This document shows, piece after piece, positions 6,184 through 6,416 of a DNA stretch of 6,416 nt. The position numbers were made by a program, and so were the translations under genes. Positions within the stretch are counted from its first letter, which is position 1. Each line of letters starts with the position of its first letter. The notes under the pieces were generated by a model. It saw nothing but the letters and a program-made list of their open reading frames with translations. It was not told where the DNA came from and did no database searches. Origin of the DNA: CAXDOZ01 sp963991145 (lineage in GTDB: Bacteria > Bacteroidota > Bacteroidia > Chitinophagales > JABDMM01); assembly GCA_963991145.1 (NCBI GenBank), contig CAXDOZ010000130.1, positions 1-6,416 on the forward strand, in the 5' to 3' direction.

Positions 6184-6191
6184 CTAAAATA
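6184..6191 (-). promoter_or_regulatory. -7-like box before the thioesterase-smpB pair
   Basis: The minus strand reads TATTTTAG, one mismatch from TAnnTTTG, ending 4 nt before the ATG at 6179. No -33 TTTG is found at the right distance in this AT-rich stretch, so support is weak. If real, the message starts at or next to the ATG. Confidence 0.3.
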
Positions 6192-6218
6192 AAAAATGCC
6201 TCATGCTCTGGTCTGGTT

Positions 6219-6247
6219 TTTGAATTCAATAGGATTCACTTGCTTTG
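6219..6247 (+). promoter_or_regulatory. Candidate promoter of the secreted-protein gene
   Basis: TTTG (6219-6222) is followed after 17 bp by TTGCTTTG (6240-6247), one mismatch from TAnnTTTG. Transcription would begin near 6252, giving a leader of about 15 nt before the ATG at 6267. Confidence 0.4.
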
Positions 6248-6254
6248 TCAAAGC
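6242..6254. promoter_or_regulatory. Palindrome over the -7 region of the secreted-protein gene
   Basis: GCTTTG-T-CAAAGC is a perfect 6-bp inverted repeat around a single base. It overlaps the candidate -7 box and the transcription start, a position suited to a repressor. No regulator is recognised, and chance occurrence is possible. Confidence 0.3.
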
Positions 6255-6266
6255 CAAATGCTAAAC

Positions 6267-6416
6267 ATGAGATACATTTTACTTTCAATTTTCTTCCTGC
6301 CATTATTTGCAACAGCGCAGGTAGACATGATGGATTATGATACGGTTTATACCAATGACCCCATCTATCCCGATCGAATCCTGATCAGCATTTTTTATGG
6401 GGACTCTACTTACTAT
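6267..6416 (+). CDS. Secreted protein of unknown function, 3' end outside the window
   Basis: The first 50 residues of a longer protein; no stop occurs before the window ends. It opens with a short, clean signal peptide: MRY, then a hydrophobic core ILLSIFFLPLF, then ATA with probable cleavage before QVDMMDY (after residue 17). The alanine-glutamine junction is common in exported Bacteroidota proteins. The mature part visible, DTVYTNDPIYPDRILISIFY, is rich in Tyr, Asp and Ile, and I recognise no domain. The ATG is chosen because it places the signal peptide correctly and follows a plausible promoter; no Shine-Dalgarno is seen. It diverges from the thioesterase gene across 87 bp. It could be periplasmic, a barrel, or a surface protein; the missing sequence decides. 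Confidence 0.75.
   Translation, partial: MRYILLSIFFLPLFATAQVDMMDYDTVYTNDPIYPDRILISIFYGDSTYY

Overview
The window looks like a piece of a marine-type Bacteroidota (probably flavobacterial) chromosome. The evidence is a partial class A RNase P RNA, a CBM9-like/DUF5916 outer-membrane protein typical of this phylum, several matches to the Bacteroidota -7 promoter element (TAnnTTTG), weak or absent Shine-Dalgarno sites, and moderate GC content. Genus cannot be fixed from the sequence. Coding density is very high. I see no mobile element, CRISPR array, tRNA or broken gene.

Layout. Positions 1-202 (minus) hold the 5' two thirds of rnpB, which runs off the left edge. A 62-bp divergent control region with a small palindrome separates it from a class I SAM-dependent methyltransferase (265-927, plus, GTG start). 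That gene collides tail to tail, with a 14-bp overlap, with a phosphoglucomutase/phosphomannomutase (914-2311, minus). A gap of about 200 bp with two short period-8 tandem arrays follows. Next comes a plus-strand pair: a large outer-membrane CBM9-like/DUF5916 protein (about 2511-4679) and the protein-L-isoaspartate methyltransferase pcm (4679-5335), joined by a TAATG stop/start overlap. One base after pcm begins the tail of a minus-strand pair: a FlK-like hotdog thioesterase (5790-6179) followed 9 bp later by smpB (5337-5780, GTG start with a visible AAGGA). Divergent from these, a secreted protein begins at 6267 and runs off the right edge.

How the genes fit together. Most are housekeeping or quality-control functions: RNase P, the trans-translation factor SmpB, isoaspartyl protein repair, and hexose-phosphate interconversion for envelope sugars. 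Two are envelope-directed: the DUF5916 barrel and the truncated secreted protein. I do not see a coherent new defence or biosynthetic system. The points most worth a second look are the possible leaderless starts (a -7-like box exactly 4 nt before three start codons), the FlK-type catalytic triad in the small thioesterase without the fluoroacetate gate residue, the coupling of a barrel protein to pcm, and the period-8 repeats.
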